From Deltaproteobacteria bacterium (GTDB taxonomy: Bacteria; Myxococcota_A; UBA796; UBA2385), in assembly GCA_003694325.1 (NCBI GenBank), contig RFKJ01000659.1:1-18871 (forward strand): 18,871 bases of DNA. The letters run 5' to 3'. A program made the translations under genes and the position numbers. Below are positions 1-6,738 of the stretch, in pieces. The notes below the pieces were generated by a model. The model saw nothing but the letters and a program-made list of their open reading frames with translations, made no database searches and was not told the DNA's origin. Every line of letters starts with the position of its first letter. Within the stretch, counting starts at the first letter, position 1.

Positions 1-588
1 CCCCAGGTACACCGCGCTGCCCCCCAAGGTGACCACCGCGCCGAGGATCCCCAGCGGCCAGCCGAACAGTGGCCGAAGTGGACGGTGCAACGCCGAGAAC
101 AGTCCATCCACACCCTCGCGGCGGAGATCCAGCTCCATGATCCGCCGGGCGAGGCTCCGCACCGGTCTCCCCGTGTCGACGTCCCGGTGGCGAATCACGC
201 CGGGTGGCCGCTCGTCGATCAACCCCGCACCCCGCAACCGCCCCAGGGTGCGCCGGATCTCGTCGAAGTCGAACCGACCGTACTCGATGACCAGGGCGGC
301 GGCGAGGTCCTGGATGCTGTGGCGGCCGTCCATCCGGCGCCACACCGCGTACTCGGACTCGCTGAGCTGCAGGTGCCGCCCGCTGTCGACCAGGTGCAGC
401 ACGTGGACCCGGCCCCCCTCCTCGTCGATGACGTTCTCGTCGATGCGCAGGTCCGCCCGGCGCACCGGCCGCATCCGCAGGAAGGCACGGTCGGGACGGT
501 AGACCTTGATCTCGATGGAGTCCTGACCGTCGGGGCCGCGCGTGCGGATCAACAGCTCGAGGCCACGCTGGTGGGGATTGTTCGCCAT
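1..588 (-). CDS. PqqD-like/RRE-domain membrane protein, probable M50-type peptide metalloprotease (C-terminus off window)
   Basis: The frame stays open from ATG at 588 to the window edge, giving 196 residues with no stop. Residues about 66-124 form a PqqD-like winged helix, with a beta strand reading HLVDSGRHLQLSESEYAVW and then DLAAALVIEYGRFDFDEIRRTLGRLRGAGLI. PqqD-like domains are RiPP recognition elements that bind leader peptides. Residues 160-196 (FSALHRPLRPLFGWPLGILG onward) resemble the linker and first membrane helix of PqqD-M50 site-2-protease-like proteins found in peptide export or modification loci. The zinc motif would lie beyond the window and is not seen, so the protease assignment is inference. 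No in-frame ATG or GTG occurs just upstream. It is divergent from the gene at 636, with 47 bases between the starts. The NHLP-like peptide at 1625 is a plausible ligand. Confidence 0.75.
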   Translation of the reverse strand, partial: MANNPHQRGLELLIRTRGPDGQDSIEIKVYRPDRAFLRMRPVRRADLRIDENVIDEEGGRVHVLHLVDSGRHLQLSESEYAVWRRMDGRHSIQDLAAALVIEYGRFDFDEIRRTLGRLRGAGLIDERPPGVIRHRDVDTGRPVRSLARRIMELDLRREGVDGLFSALHRPLRPLFGWPLGILGAVVTLGGSAVYLG

Positions 589-635
589 CGCGTCGGGGAT
601 GACGGTACCATCCGGCGCTGGACGAGGAGGTCGTG

Positions 636-1541
636 ATGCGCCCGGAGGATCTGCGCGGGATCATCCGCGAACGCCTCGCCCGGTGGGGGGGCGGACTCGG
701 TCCGACCCTCCGGCAGGCATGGGAGGCGCTGTGGCACCGGCTGCGCCTGGACCAGGACTACTTCGGGCACCCCCTGGCCCTGCCGGTGCTCGAGCTGCCG
801 CTGTGGCAGTTCCAAGGAGATCCCCGGGTCCGGGCTCGCGGAGAGGACGCCATGCTCGACGCCGCCGAGAGCGCAGCAGCCGGCTACCTCCACGTCCGCA
901 TCCAGGATGACCTGCTCGACGAGGGCACGGCGGCGGGGGATGCGGGCCAGCTCATGCTCGCCGAGGCCCTCGGGGCCCGTCACCAGCGGCTCTGCATGCA
1001 GCTCGCCGGTGGCGCCGCCGCCTTCGCCTCCCTGTTCGAGGCGCGGTGGACCGCCTACGCCGAGGCCATGGCCCTCGACTCCGCCCTGGGCGCATCCGAC
1101 GGGGTGATCGACCGCGCCACCGAGGCCGTGCTCCTTCAACGCACCGCGCCGCTGGTCCTGCCGGCGGCAGCCCTCGCCGCGCCGGTCGCTCCGGAGACGC
1201 TCGGCCCGCTCGACACCATCGTCACCCGGCTCGCCGCCGCCCACCAGCTCGTCACCGACGCCATCGACGTGGAGAAGGACCTGCGCAACGGAAACCAGAG
1301 CCTGGTGCTGGCCCGCATGGGAGCGGAACACGGGGCCGACCACGTCCGGCGAGCCCTCTACGTCGAGGGGGGCCTCGACCGGATCCACGCCGAGGCCCGG
1401 GCCGAGCTCGAGGCCGCGCGGGACCGGGCCCCCCTGGCGGGAGTTCCCGGCCTCGCGCAGTGGGTGGACCAGCGCATCGCCGTCATGGAGCGCGTCCGCG
1501 CCGAGGCGTTCCGCGCACTGTTCGCCCAGCTCGTCACATGA
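636..1541 (+). CDS. Polyprenyl-synthase-like (class I terpenoid-synthase fold) protein, non-canonical
   Basis: A 301-aa, all-alpha, Ala-rich protein of the usual polyprenyl synthase length. The ATG at 636 is chosen over the GTG at 633 because AGGAGG (625-630) sits 5 nt ahead of it. A first Asp-rich motif is clear: QDDLLDE at residues 90-96 (D91, D92, D95). A second metal-site-like segment, HQLVTDAIDVEKDL (203-216; D208, D211, D215), falls where synthases have FQxxDDxxD. LLQRTAPL (166-173) sits where the family has a KT motif. The GGKRxRP isopentenyl-diphosphate-binding motif before the first Asp motif and the RRG stretch after it are both absent, so ordinary chain elongation is doubtful. It could be a terpene cyclase, a prenyl-transfer enzyme with another acceptor, or an inactive relative. 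It is the first gene of the plus-strand run, 83 nt before the peptide gene. Confidence 0.7.
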   Translation: MRPEDLRGIIRERLARWGGGLGPTLRQAWEALWHRLRLDQDYFGHPLALPVLELPLWQFQGDPRVRARGEDAMLDAAESAAAGYLHVRIQDDLLDEGTAAGDAGQLMLAEALGARHQRLCMQLAGGAAAFASLFEARWTAYAEAMALDSALGASDGVIDRATEAVLLQRTAPLVLPAAALAAPVAPETLGPLDTIVTRLAAAHQLVTDAIDVEKDLRNGNQSLVLARMGAEHGADHVRRALYVEGGLDRIHAEARAELEAARDRAPLAGVPGLAQWVDQRIAVMERVRAEAFRALFAQLVT

Positions 1542-1561
1542 ACTCCCGCCGGTGCTATCTT
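1533..1561 (+). promoter_or_regulatory. Candidate extended -10 promoter for the peptide gene
   Basis: GTCACA (1533-1538; 4 of 6 to TTGACA), a 17-nt spacer, then TATCTT (1556-1561; 4 of 6 to TATAAT) preceded by TG at 1553-1554 as in extended -10 sites. It overlaps the end of the upstream gene and lies 63 nt before the peptide start. It would allow the peptide to be made at a higher level than the enzymes around it. This is a pattern match only. Confidence 0.35.
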
Positions 1562-1595
1562 GGGACACGGATGCGGGTCCCCACATCCTGGCACG

Positions 1596-1610
1596 CCCCC
1601 ACGTCGGGGG
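1596..1610 (+). other. Short hairpin just upstream of the peptide gene's ribosome binding site
   Basis: CCCCC (1596-1600), loop ACGTC, GGGGG (1606-1610), ending 4 nt before the Shine-Dalgarno GGGAG (1615-1619). If formed in the mRNA it would sit at the 5' edge of the initiation region. It could stabilise the message or tune translation of the peptide. Chance is a real alternative in DNA this GC-rich. Confidence 0.3.
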
Positions 1611-1624
1611 ACAAGGGAGTGCAC

Positions 1625-1840
1625 ATGTCCAAGGGAAAGGAAGAACTGATTGGTCGCGCGGTCATCGATGACGAGTTCCGCGCACGGCTGCTGGCCGATC
1701 CGGCCGGCACCATCGCCGCGGAGGGCTACGAGGTCGACCAGGAGCTGATCGACCAGCTCACCAACCTCGACCCCGAGGCTGCTGCCGCCGCGGCGAAGGG
1801 GCTCGACGCCGCCTTCGCCGATCGCAAGGCCGCGAGCTGA
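1625..1840 (+). CDS. NHLP-clan RiPP-precursor-like peptide (Os1348/Franean1_4349-like)
   Basis: A 71-aa peptide. ATG at 1625 is preceded by GGGAG (1615-1619) with 5-nt spacing; the same frame is open far upstream, but only this start has a good site. The leader-type signature is DDEFRARLLADPAGTIAAEG (residues 15-34), followed by YEVDQELIDQLTNLDPEA. This matches the pattern of the nitrile-hydratase-like leader peptide clan (xFRxxLLxDPxxxLxxxG, then an acidic helix, then LDPEAxxxxAxxLDxxF). The tail has AAAAAA (52-57) and ends DRKAAS. There is no Gly-Gly cleavage site and no Cys, and the only Ser/Thr are S2, T29, T46 and S71, so no lanthipeptide- or thiazole-type core is evident. It may be a leader-only scaffold, or modified at Lys, Asp or the C-terminus. 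It lies between two terpenoid-fold genes and near a PqqD-domain protein. Family assignment is by eye. Confidence 0.75.
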   Translation: MSKGKEELIGRAVIDDEFRARLLADPAGTIAAEGYEVDQELIDQLTNLDPEAAAAAAKGLDAAFADRKAAS

Positions 1841-1890
1841 CCGACGCCTGGCCGCTGCTCGGGCCGTGGCCGGCGCCCTGGCCCGACGCG

Positions 1891-3669
1891 GTGGATCCCG
1901 CAGCATGGACCGTGGTCCCCACCGGGCTGGCGGCCCCCCTGCGGGACAGGCTCATGCCGGCCCGCCCCCCGCTTCGTCCTCCCCTGGGCGGGTGGGCGCG
2001 GGCCCTGGCCCACCGGATGGGCCTGCCGGAGGCTGACCGGATCGGCCTGATGGTGGAGCTTCCATCGCTGGGCCCGGCGGGGTTGGTGGCCGCCGGCGCC
2101 CTCGGGGTGGATCCCGACGCGCTGATCGATGGCCCCCGGGGTTGCGTGGACCTGCTGTTCCGCCTGCCGCTGGCGCACGCGGGCGTTGCGCTGGACGCCG
2201 GCGGAGTCCGCGCGCTGTCCCTGGTGGTGCGCCTCGCCGAGGCCCGGGTGCGGCGCTGGCTGGACCCCGACGACGCCGCCCTGCTCCACGCAGAATCCAA
2301 CGTCCTGCTGGACCGGCAGCTCGCCGATCCCGCGTGCGGCCCGGCCATCCGCCTGGCGCTGGCCGGCGTCCGCCAACCCCTCCCCCGGCGCCTGGAACTC
2401 CACGCCGTGCTGGGGAGCGACGACGCCCTGGCCTCGGCGCGCGACGCCTGGGACGCCGCCCTCGCCGACGCCCGCCGAACCTGCCCCGACGTTCCGGCGC
2501 TAAGGGCCTGGCTCGATGCCATGGACCGAGGCATGGCCCACGTCGACGGCGCGGCCCGGTTCAAGCACCTCGTGGCCACCTGCCGGCCGCACGGCCATCC
2601 CCCCGACGACGCCTGCCTCGACCGGGCCGTGGCGGCGGCGGTGGCCTTCGTCGAGCGACCGGGGGGCGGTCGCAGCACCTGGGAGGTCCAGCGCTGGGGG
2701 GTCGGCGACCACGAAGCCGCGCTCGTCAGTTGCTGGTTCCAGGAGGGACTGCTGCTCCAGGCGCTGCACGAAGCGGGGATCGACCGCGCCCGGCGGATCC
2801 GGGCCCTCCTCGCCTCGCTGCCCGACGAGCTGCGGTGGTACGCGCCCCTCGGCCCCGACGGAGAGCCCGACCTCCGCGAGGGTTTCTGGCGCGGCATCCC
2901 GCCCGACGCCGACTCGCTGGGCCTCATGCTGCAGCTCGCCGCCACCTGCGGGGGCCTCGACCGGGACAAGGCGCTGGGCTGGGTCCTCTTTCTCCGGGCC
3001 AGCCTCGGTGAAGACGGACGCATCCCGACCTGGTTCTACACCGCCCCGGGCGGCGGCCGCAGCATCCACGGCCCGGCCTGGGAGTTCGCCAGCAACGACT
3101 GCGCCACCGCGCGCACCACGGCCCTCACCGGGCTGCTGGTGGCCGAGCTGCCCGGCACCGACGACATCGTGCGCGCCAATGTGCCGATCGTTGCCGCTTC
3201 CTTCGTCGCCGAGGGAGCGCCCGACGACTTCTACTACACCCCGGCCTACAGCGAGCTGTGCTTCCTGCGATTCGCCCGGGCCTGGCTCGCTGCCCGGCCG
3301 ACCGACCCCCTCTCTCCCCGTGTCGCCGCCACCCGGGACGTGGTCGTGGACCGCATCGCCACCAGCCAGCGCCTGGATGGAAGCTGGGGCAGCCCCCAGG
3401 ACACGGCCTGCCGACTCGAGGGCCTGGCGCTGCACGGCGGCGACCCCGACCGGCTGCAGGCCGGCCTGCGCTTCCTGGAGGAGTCCCAGCACCCCGACGG
3501 CTCGTGGTCGGCCGAGCCTTTCTACCTGATGCCCGGCAAGATCCTCGCCCGAATCGATTACCATGCCAGCTCGGAGCTGACGACCGGCCTGTGCGTCCGC
3601 TCCATCCGCACAGCCCAGGCGAAGCTGCGCAGTCATGGCCTCCTCTCCCCCTCTCCCCATCGACGCTGA
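1891..3669 (+). CDS. Class II terpene cyclase / prenyltransferase-squalene-oxidase-repeat-like protein
   Basis: A 592-aa protein with alpha/alpha-barrel repeat features in its C-terminal half. QW-like repeats read SQRLDGSWGSPQDTA (492-506) and SQHPDGSWSAEP (532-543). A third repeat-like segment is LGEDGRIPTWFYTAPGG (372-388), followed by ASNDCATARTTALTGLL. IPPDADSLGLML (336-347) lies where class II cyclases have DxDDTA. Here it is D339-A-D341-S342, so the middle Asp (the usual proton donor) is kept and the last Asp is Ser. The N-terminal 200 residues match nothing I recognise. The GTG at 1891 has no evident Shine-Dalgarno. The frame is open upstream, and a CTG at 1837 overlapping the peptide's TGA would add 18 plausible Trp/Pro-rich residues (LTDAWPLLGPWPAPWPDA), so the start is uncertain. 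Its substrate may be an isoprenoid or an isoprenoid-modified peptide; this is inference. Confidence 0.7.
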   Translation: MDPAAWTVVPTGLAAPLRDRLMPARPPLRPPLGGWARALAHRMGLPEADRIGLMVELPSLGPAGLVAAGALGVDPDALIDGPRGCVDLLFRLPLAHAGVALDAGGVRALSLVVRLAEARVRRWLDPDDAALLHAESNVLLDRQLADPACGPAIRLALAGVRQPLPRRLELHAVLGSDDALASARDAWDAALADARRTCPDVPALRAWLDAMDRGMAHVDGAARFKHLVATCRPHGHPPDDACLDRAVAAAVAFVERPGGGRSTWEVQRWGVGDHEAALVSCWFQEGLLLQALHEAGIDRARRIRALLASLPDELRWYAPLGPDGEPDLREGFWRGIPPDADSLGLMLQLAATCGGLDRDKALGWVLFLRASLGEDGRIPTWFYTAPGGGRSIHGPAWEFASNDCATARTTALTGLLVAELPGTDDIVRANVPIVAASFVAEGAPDDFYYTPAYSELCFLRFARAWLAARPTDPLSPRVAATRDVVVDRIATSQRLDGSWGSPQDTACRLEGLALHGGDPDRLQAGLRFLEESQHPDGSWSAEPFYLMPGKILARIDYHASSELTTGLCVRSIRTAQAKLRSHGLLSPSPHRR

Positions 3670-5053
3670 GGTCCGGGCACTCCTGCGCGCGCAGGAGATG
3701 GCGGGAGAACGACTGACCAACCGCATCCGCTTCGTCTACGGCACCCTGGGGCTGTTGATGGCCATCGCCGCGGCCGACATCAACACCCCGGCGGCGAACC
3801 GCATCTTCCTCCTGCAGGGCATCCTCCTGCTGACCGCCTGCGGCGTGCTGTTCCTGTTCTTTCGGTCCAACCGGGATCGGTACGTCCCCTGGCTCAAGTA
3901 CGTCACCATCGCCTTCGACATCGGCGTGGTCCACCTCGCCGCGTTGGCCTGCGATGCCAACCACAGCGGCGTCATCGAGTACTTCGACAGCTTCTTCCCG
4001 CTGGTCCTGGTGCTGTGGACCATGGCGGCCGGGCTCCGCTACAACGTCGCCGCCTGCATCTACGCCACCTTCGTCACCGCGACCCTGAGCAGCCTGGTGC
4101 TGTGGTGGGTGGTCAGCACCGCGCGGGTCGAGGTGGCGACCCAGAGCGTCTGGGGGGTGAACGCCATCAACATCGCCGACGAGACGATGCGGATCGTGTT
4201 CATGTCGATGTCGGGGCTCGCCGCCGCCGTCCTGGCCAGCATCGCCCGACGCCTCATGCGCCGGGCCCACCAGGAATCCCGAAACCGGGCCGCCCTCCAG
4301 CGGCAGAAGGACCGGCTGTCGAAGTACCTGGGCGAGGAGCTCGCCGACGCCGTCGTCGGCGACGACAGCGGGTTCGAGCTCGGGGGCTCCAAGCGCCCGG
4401 CGACCATCCTGTTCACCGACATCCGGAATTTCACCGCGATGTCCCAGGGGACCGACGCAGCCGAGATCGTCCGGCTCCTCAACGAGTACTTCACCGAGAT
4501 GGTCGACATCGTGTTCCGGTACGGCGGAACCCTCGACAAGTTCGTCGGCGACGGCCTCATGGCGGTGTACGGCGCCCCCTTCGATCGGGACCACGCCCCC
4601 CTGCGCGCGGTGCTCACCGCGCTGGAGATGGTGGCGGCCGTCCGTCGGCGCCGCTTCGAGGTCGGCAACGTGGCCTCGGGCCTTCGAATCGGCGCCGGCA
4701 TCGCCAGCGGGACCGTGATCGCCGGCAACATCGGCTCCATGCAGCGCATGGAGTACACCGTCATCGGTGACGCGGTGAACCTCGCCGCCCGGCTGGAGAA
4801 CCTCAACCGCGACCTCGGGACCAGCATCATCATCGACCGCGAGACCCGCGACGCCATCGCGCCGTGGATCCCGGCCCAGGCCCTCCCGCCCATCAAGATC
4901 CGCGGCATCACCGGCGAGCAGCAGCTCTACACCATCGACCCGGCCACCGTGCCCGAGACGATCATCGAGCGGCTGCGCACCCAGGTCCTCCAGAACGATG
5001 CCGCGACGCTGGACGGCCCGCCGCCGATGGCCGAGGAGACGGCCTCGCACTGA
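3635..5053 (+). CDS. Membrane-bound class III adenylate cyclase
   Basis: A 472-aa protein with about six membrane segments (roughly 33-47, 58-76, 88-105, 119-136, 139-160, 188-205), a basic linker with coiled-coil character (205-232), then a cyclase catalytic domain (about 254-435). The two metal Asp are D262 (ILFTDIRNFT) and D306 (DKFVGDGLMAVYG). K302 and the YTVIGD segment (374-379) fit ATP rather than GTP as substrate. N382 and R386 (VNLAARLE) are the transition-state residues. All key residues are present, so it should be active and make cAMP in the cytoplasm. The gene starts 35 nt inside the preceding cyclase-like gene, which suggests translational coupling. No strong Shine-Dalgarno precedes ATG 3635. 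The membrane part could sense a lipid or membrane state; this is speculation. Confidence 0.93.
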   Translation: MASSPPLPIDAEVRALLRAQEMAGERLTNRIRFVYGTLGLLMAIAAADINTPAANRIFLLQGILLLTACGVLFLFFRSNRDRYVPWLKYVTIAFDIGVVHLAALACDANHSGVIEYFDSFFPLVLVLWTMAAGLRYNVAACIYATFVTATLSSLVLWWVVSTARVEVATQSVWGVNAINIADETMRIVFMSMSGLAAAVLASIARRLMRRAHQESRNRAALQRQKDRLSKYLGEELADAVVGDDSGFELGGSKRPATILFTDIRNFTAMSQGTDAAEIVRLLNEYFTEMVDIVFRYGGTLDKFVGDGLMAVYGAPFDRDHAPLRAVLTALEMVAAVRRRRFEVGNVASGLRIGAGIASGTVIAGNIGSMQRMEYTVIGDAVNLAARLENLNRDLGTSIIIDRETRDAIAPWIPAQALPPIKIRGITGEQQLYTIDPATVPETIIERLRTQVLQNDAATLDGPPPMAEETASH

Positions 5054-5062
5054 CCGCGAAGC

Positions 5063-5088
5063 CCCGCGCCCCGCGGCCGCAGCGCGGG
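5063..5088 (+). terminator. Possible hairpin terminator or attenuator after the adenylate cyclase gene
   Basis: CCCGCGC (5063-5069) pairs with GCGCGGG (5082-5088) around a 12-nt loop, starting 9 nt after the cyclase stop. No U-tract follows, so it may only partly reduce readthrough into the downstream genes, or it may be a chance GC hairpin. Confidence 0.25.
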
Positions 5089-5142
5089 CCGTACCCGTTC
5101 GGGATATAGCGTGCGGTCCGAGATCATGGACCCGAGGTCGAC

Positions 5143-5616
5143 GTGTTCTCACTGCCGGTCACCCTGCTCTGCTTCGCCTGCGCCGCAGCCGACCGCTGCG
5201 ATCCGGACGGCGTGGACGCGGGCACCGGGGAGGCGATCATCGACGGCCAGGAATGGCGCACCACCGACGTGCTCTGGTCGTGGGCCGGCGACTCGGTGCA
5301 GGTCACCACCGCCGACGCCGATGGATGGCGGCTGACGGTGGTGGCCAGCACCAGCGATCCCCCCCTGACCGAACGGCTGGCCAGCGACGCGACGGCGCAG
5401 GTCGCCATCGGAAGCGGGAGCTTCATCGCCGCCTACCCCTCCGACAGCACCGGCAGCTACGCCGCCCGGGACGAAGGGGACGGCAACCTCCTCCTCACCC
5501 GAGCCGGCGACCTGCTCGGCGTGTGCTTCGACATCACCGCCTACGCCGACGACGACACCTCCGTCCAGCTCACCGACGGTCGACTCGCCGCCACCTGCGC
5601 AGCCGACTGCGGGTAG
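5143..5616 (+). CDS. Small exported hypothetical protein
   Basis: 157 aa from a GTG at 5143, preceded by GAGG within CCCGAGGTCGAC. The nearby ATG at 5126 is out of frame. Residues 1-16 are hydrophobic and end in an Ala/Cys run (LLCFACAAAD), consistent with a short signal peptide, or possibly a lipoprotein with a non-canonical lipobox (FAC). The mature part is acidic and beta-rich, starting AIIDGQEWRTTDVLWSW, and has four cysteines beyond the signal region (C19, C128, C152, C156), suggesting disulfides in the periplasm. I do not recognise the family. It sits 89 nt after the adenylate cyclase and 62 nt before the desaturase, in the same direction. Confidence 0.7.
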   Translation: MFSLPVTLLCFACAAADRCDPDGVDAGTGEAIIDGQEWRTTDVLWSWAGDSVQVTTADADGWRLTVVASTSDPPLTERLASDATAQVAIGSGSFIAAYPSDSTGSYAARDEGDGNLLLTRAGDLLGVCFDITAYADDDTSVQLTDGRLAATCAADCG

Positions 5617-5678
5617 CCTGCCCCCGTCGGGCGCCAGTGCGCGGCCTCCGCTCGCCCCCTCCTCCCCGAGCCCCCACC

Positions 5679-6701
5679 ATGAACGCCGAAGCTCCGACAA
5701 GCGAAGCCGGTACCCGACTCCGCGACGGGCCGGAACTCATCAAGGCCACCAAGCCCTTCGCCGTCGAGGACCGCGCCCGAAGCTGGAGGGAACTCCTCAT
5801 CAGCCTCGCCTGCTTCGCCGCGGCCGAGGCCATGGCCCTGGCCGCCCCCTGGCTGGCCCTGAAGCTCGTCGGCATGGTCCTGGCCGCGCTGCTGACGGTC
5901 CGGCTGTTCATCATCTACCACGATGCCCTCCACGGGGCGGTCTTCGTCAAGAGCCGGGCCGGCCACGCCATCATGTGGCTCATCGGGCTGTGGACTCTCG
6001 CCCCGCCACCGGTCTGGCGCGAAACCCACGACTACCACCACAAGAACAACTGCAAGCTCCCCGGCACCGCCATCGGCTCCTACCCGGTGGTGACCACCCG
6101 GATGTGGCGGCGGATGACGCCCCGGGAACGGCGCACCTACAAGATGGCCCGCCACCCCCTGTTCATCCTCTTCGGCTACGTGACCATCTTCATGGCCGGC
6201 ATGATCGGCGCGGCCTTCTTCCGGCGCCCGAAGACCCACTGGCCCAACATCCTGGCGCTGGCGCTGCACTTCGGTCTCATCGGCCTCGTCGCCGCGACCC
6301 TGGGTTGGACGTCGGCGTTGACCGGCGTCGTCGGGGTGGTCGCCATCGCCTGCGCGGCCGGCAGCTACCTGTTCTACGCCCAGCACAACTACCCCGAAGC
6401 CCGGTTCTCGGACCGGCAGCGCTGGACCTACACCGGTGCCGCACTCGAGGCGTCGAGCATGTTCGACATGCCCGCCATCATGCACTGGTTCACCGGCAAC
6501 ATCGGCTACCATCACGTCCACCACCTCAACCACCGCATCCCCTTCTACCGGCTGCCCGAAGCCATGGCCGCCATCCCCGAGCTGCAGAACCCCGGACGCA
6601 CGAGCTGGCACCCGCGGGACGTGGCCGCCTGCCTGCGCCTGAAGCTGTGGGACCCGTCGAAGAAGCGCATGGTCGGCTGGTCGGACCTCACCCTCGGCTG
6701 A
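5679..6701 (+). CDS. Membrane fatty-acid desaturase family protein
   Basis: A 340-aa integral membrane di-iron enzyme. The three His boxes are HDALH (81-85), HDYHH (117-121) and HHVHH (278-282, then LNHRIPFYRLP). These ligate the di-iron site in the acyl-lipid/acyl-CoA desaturase and hydroxylase superfamily. Hydrophobic pairs lie at about 38-80, 161-182 and 190-232. YAQHNYPEARF (233-243) is a family-typical segment before the third box. ATG 5679 is the first start that gives a sensible desaturase N-terminus; the frame is open far upstream but that part is not protein-like. The reaction is probably O2-dependent desaturation or hydroxylation of a lipid acyl or isoprenoid chain. It is followed after 37 nt by the GMC oxidoreductase, with which it likely shares a transcript. 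Confidence 0.92.
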   Translation: MNAEAPTSEAGTRLRDGPELIKATKPFAVEDRARSWRELLISLACFAAAEAMALAAPWLALKLVGMVLAALLTVRLFIIYHDALHGAVFVKSRAGHAIMWLIGLWTLAPPPVWRETHDYHHKNNCKLPGTAIGSYPVVTTRMWRRMTPRERRTYKMARHPLFILFGYVTIFMAGMIGAAFFRRPKTHWPNILALALHFGLIGLVAATLGWTSALTGVVGVVAIACAAGSYLFYAQHNYPEARFSDRQRWTYTGAALEASSMFDMPAIMHWFTGNIGYHHVHHLNHRIPFYRLPEAMAAIPELQNPGRTSWHPRDVAACLRLKLWDPSKKRMVGWSDLTLG

Positions 6702-6738
6702 GCCCCCCCGCACATCGCGGGGCCCGCCACTGGAGTCC

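Noticed and set aside
85..636. Plus-strand open frame opposite the PqqD-domain gene
   Set aside because: It has no signal or domain pattern, and the minus strand gives a coherent PqqD-like domain plus a membrane segment.
1625..1840. Peptide read as the tail of a 264-residue protein starting near 1046
   Set aside because: The upstream part overlaps the polyprenyl-synthase-like gene out of frame and is Arg/Pro-rich noise. The ATG at 1625 has a well-placed ribosome site and a full leader-type sequence.
3125..5152. 675-residue minus-strand open frame
   Set aside because: It is a shadow of the adenylate cyclase, whose catalytic motifs are unambiguous on the plus strand.
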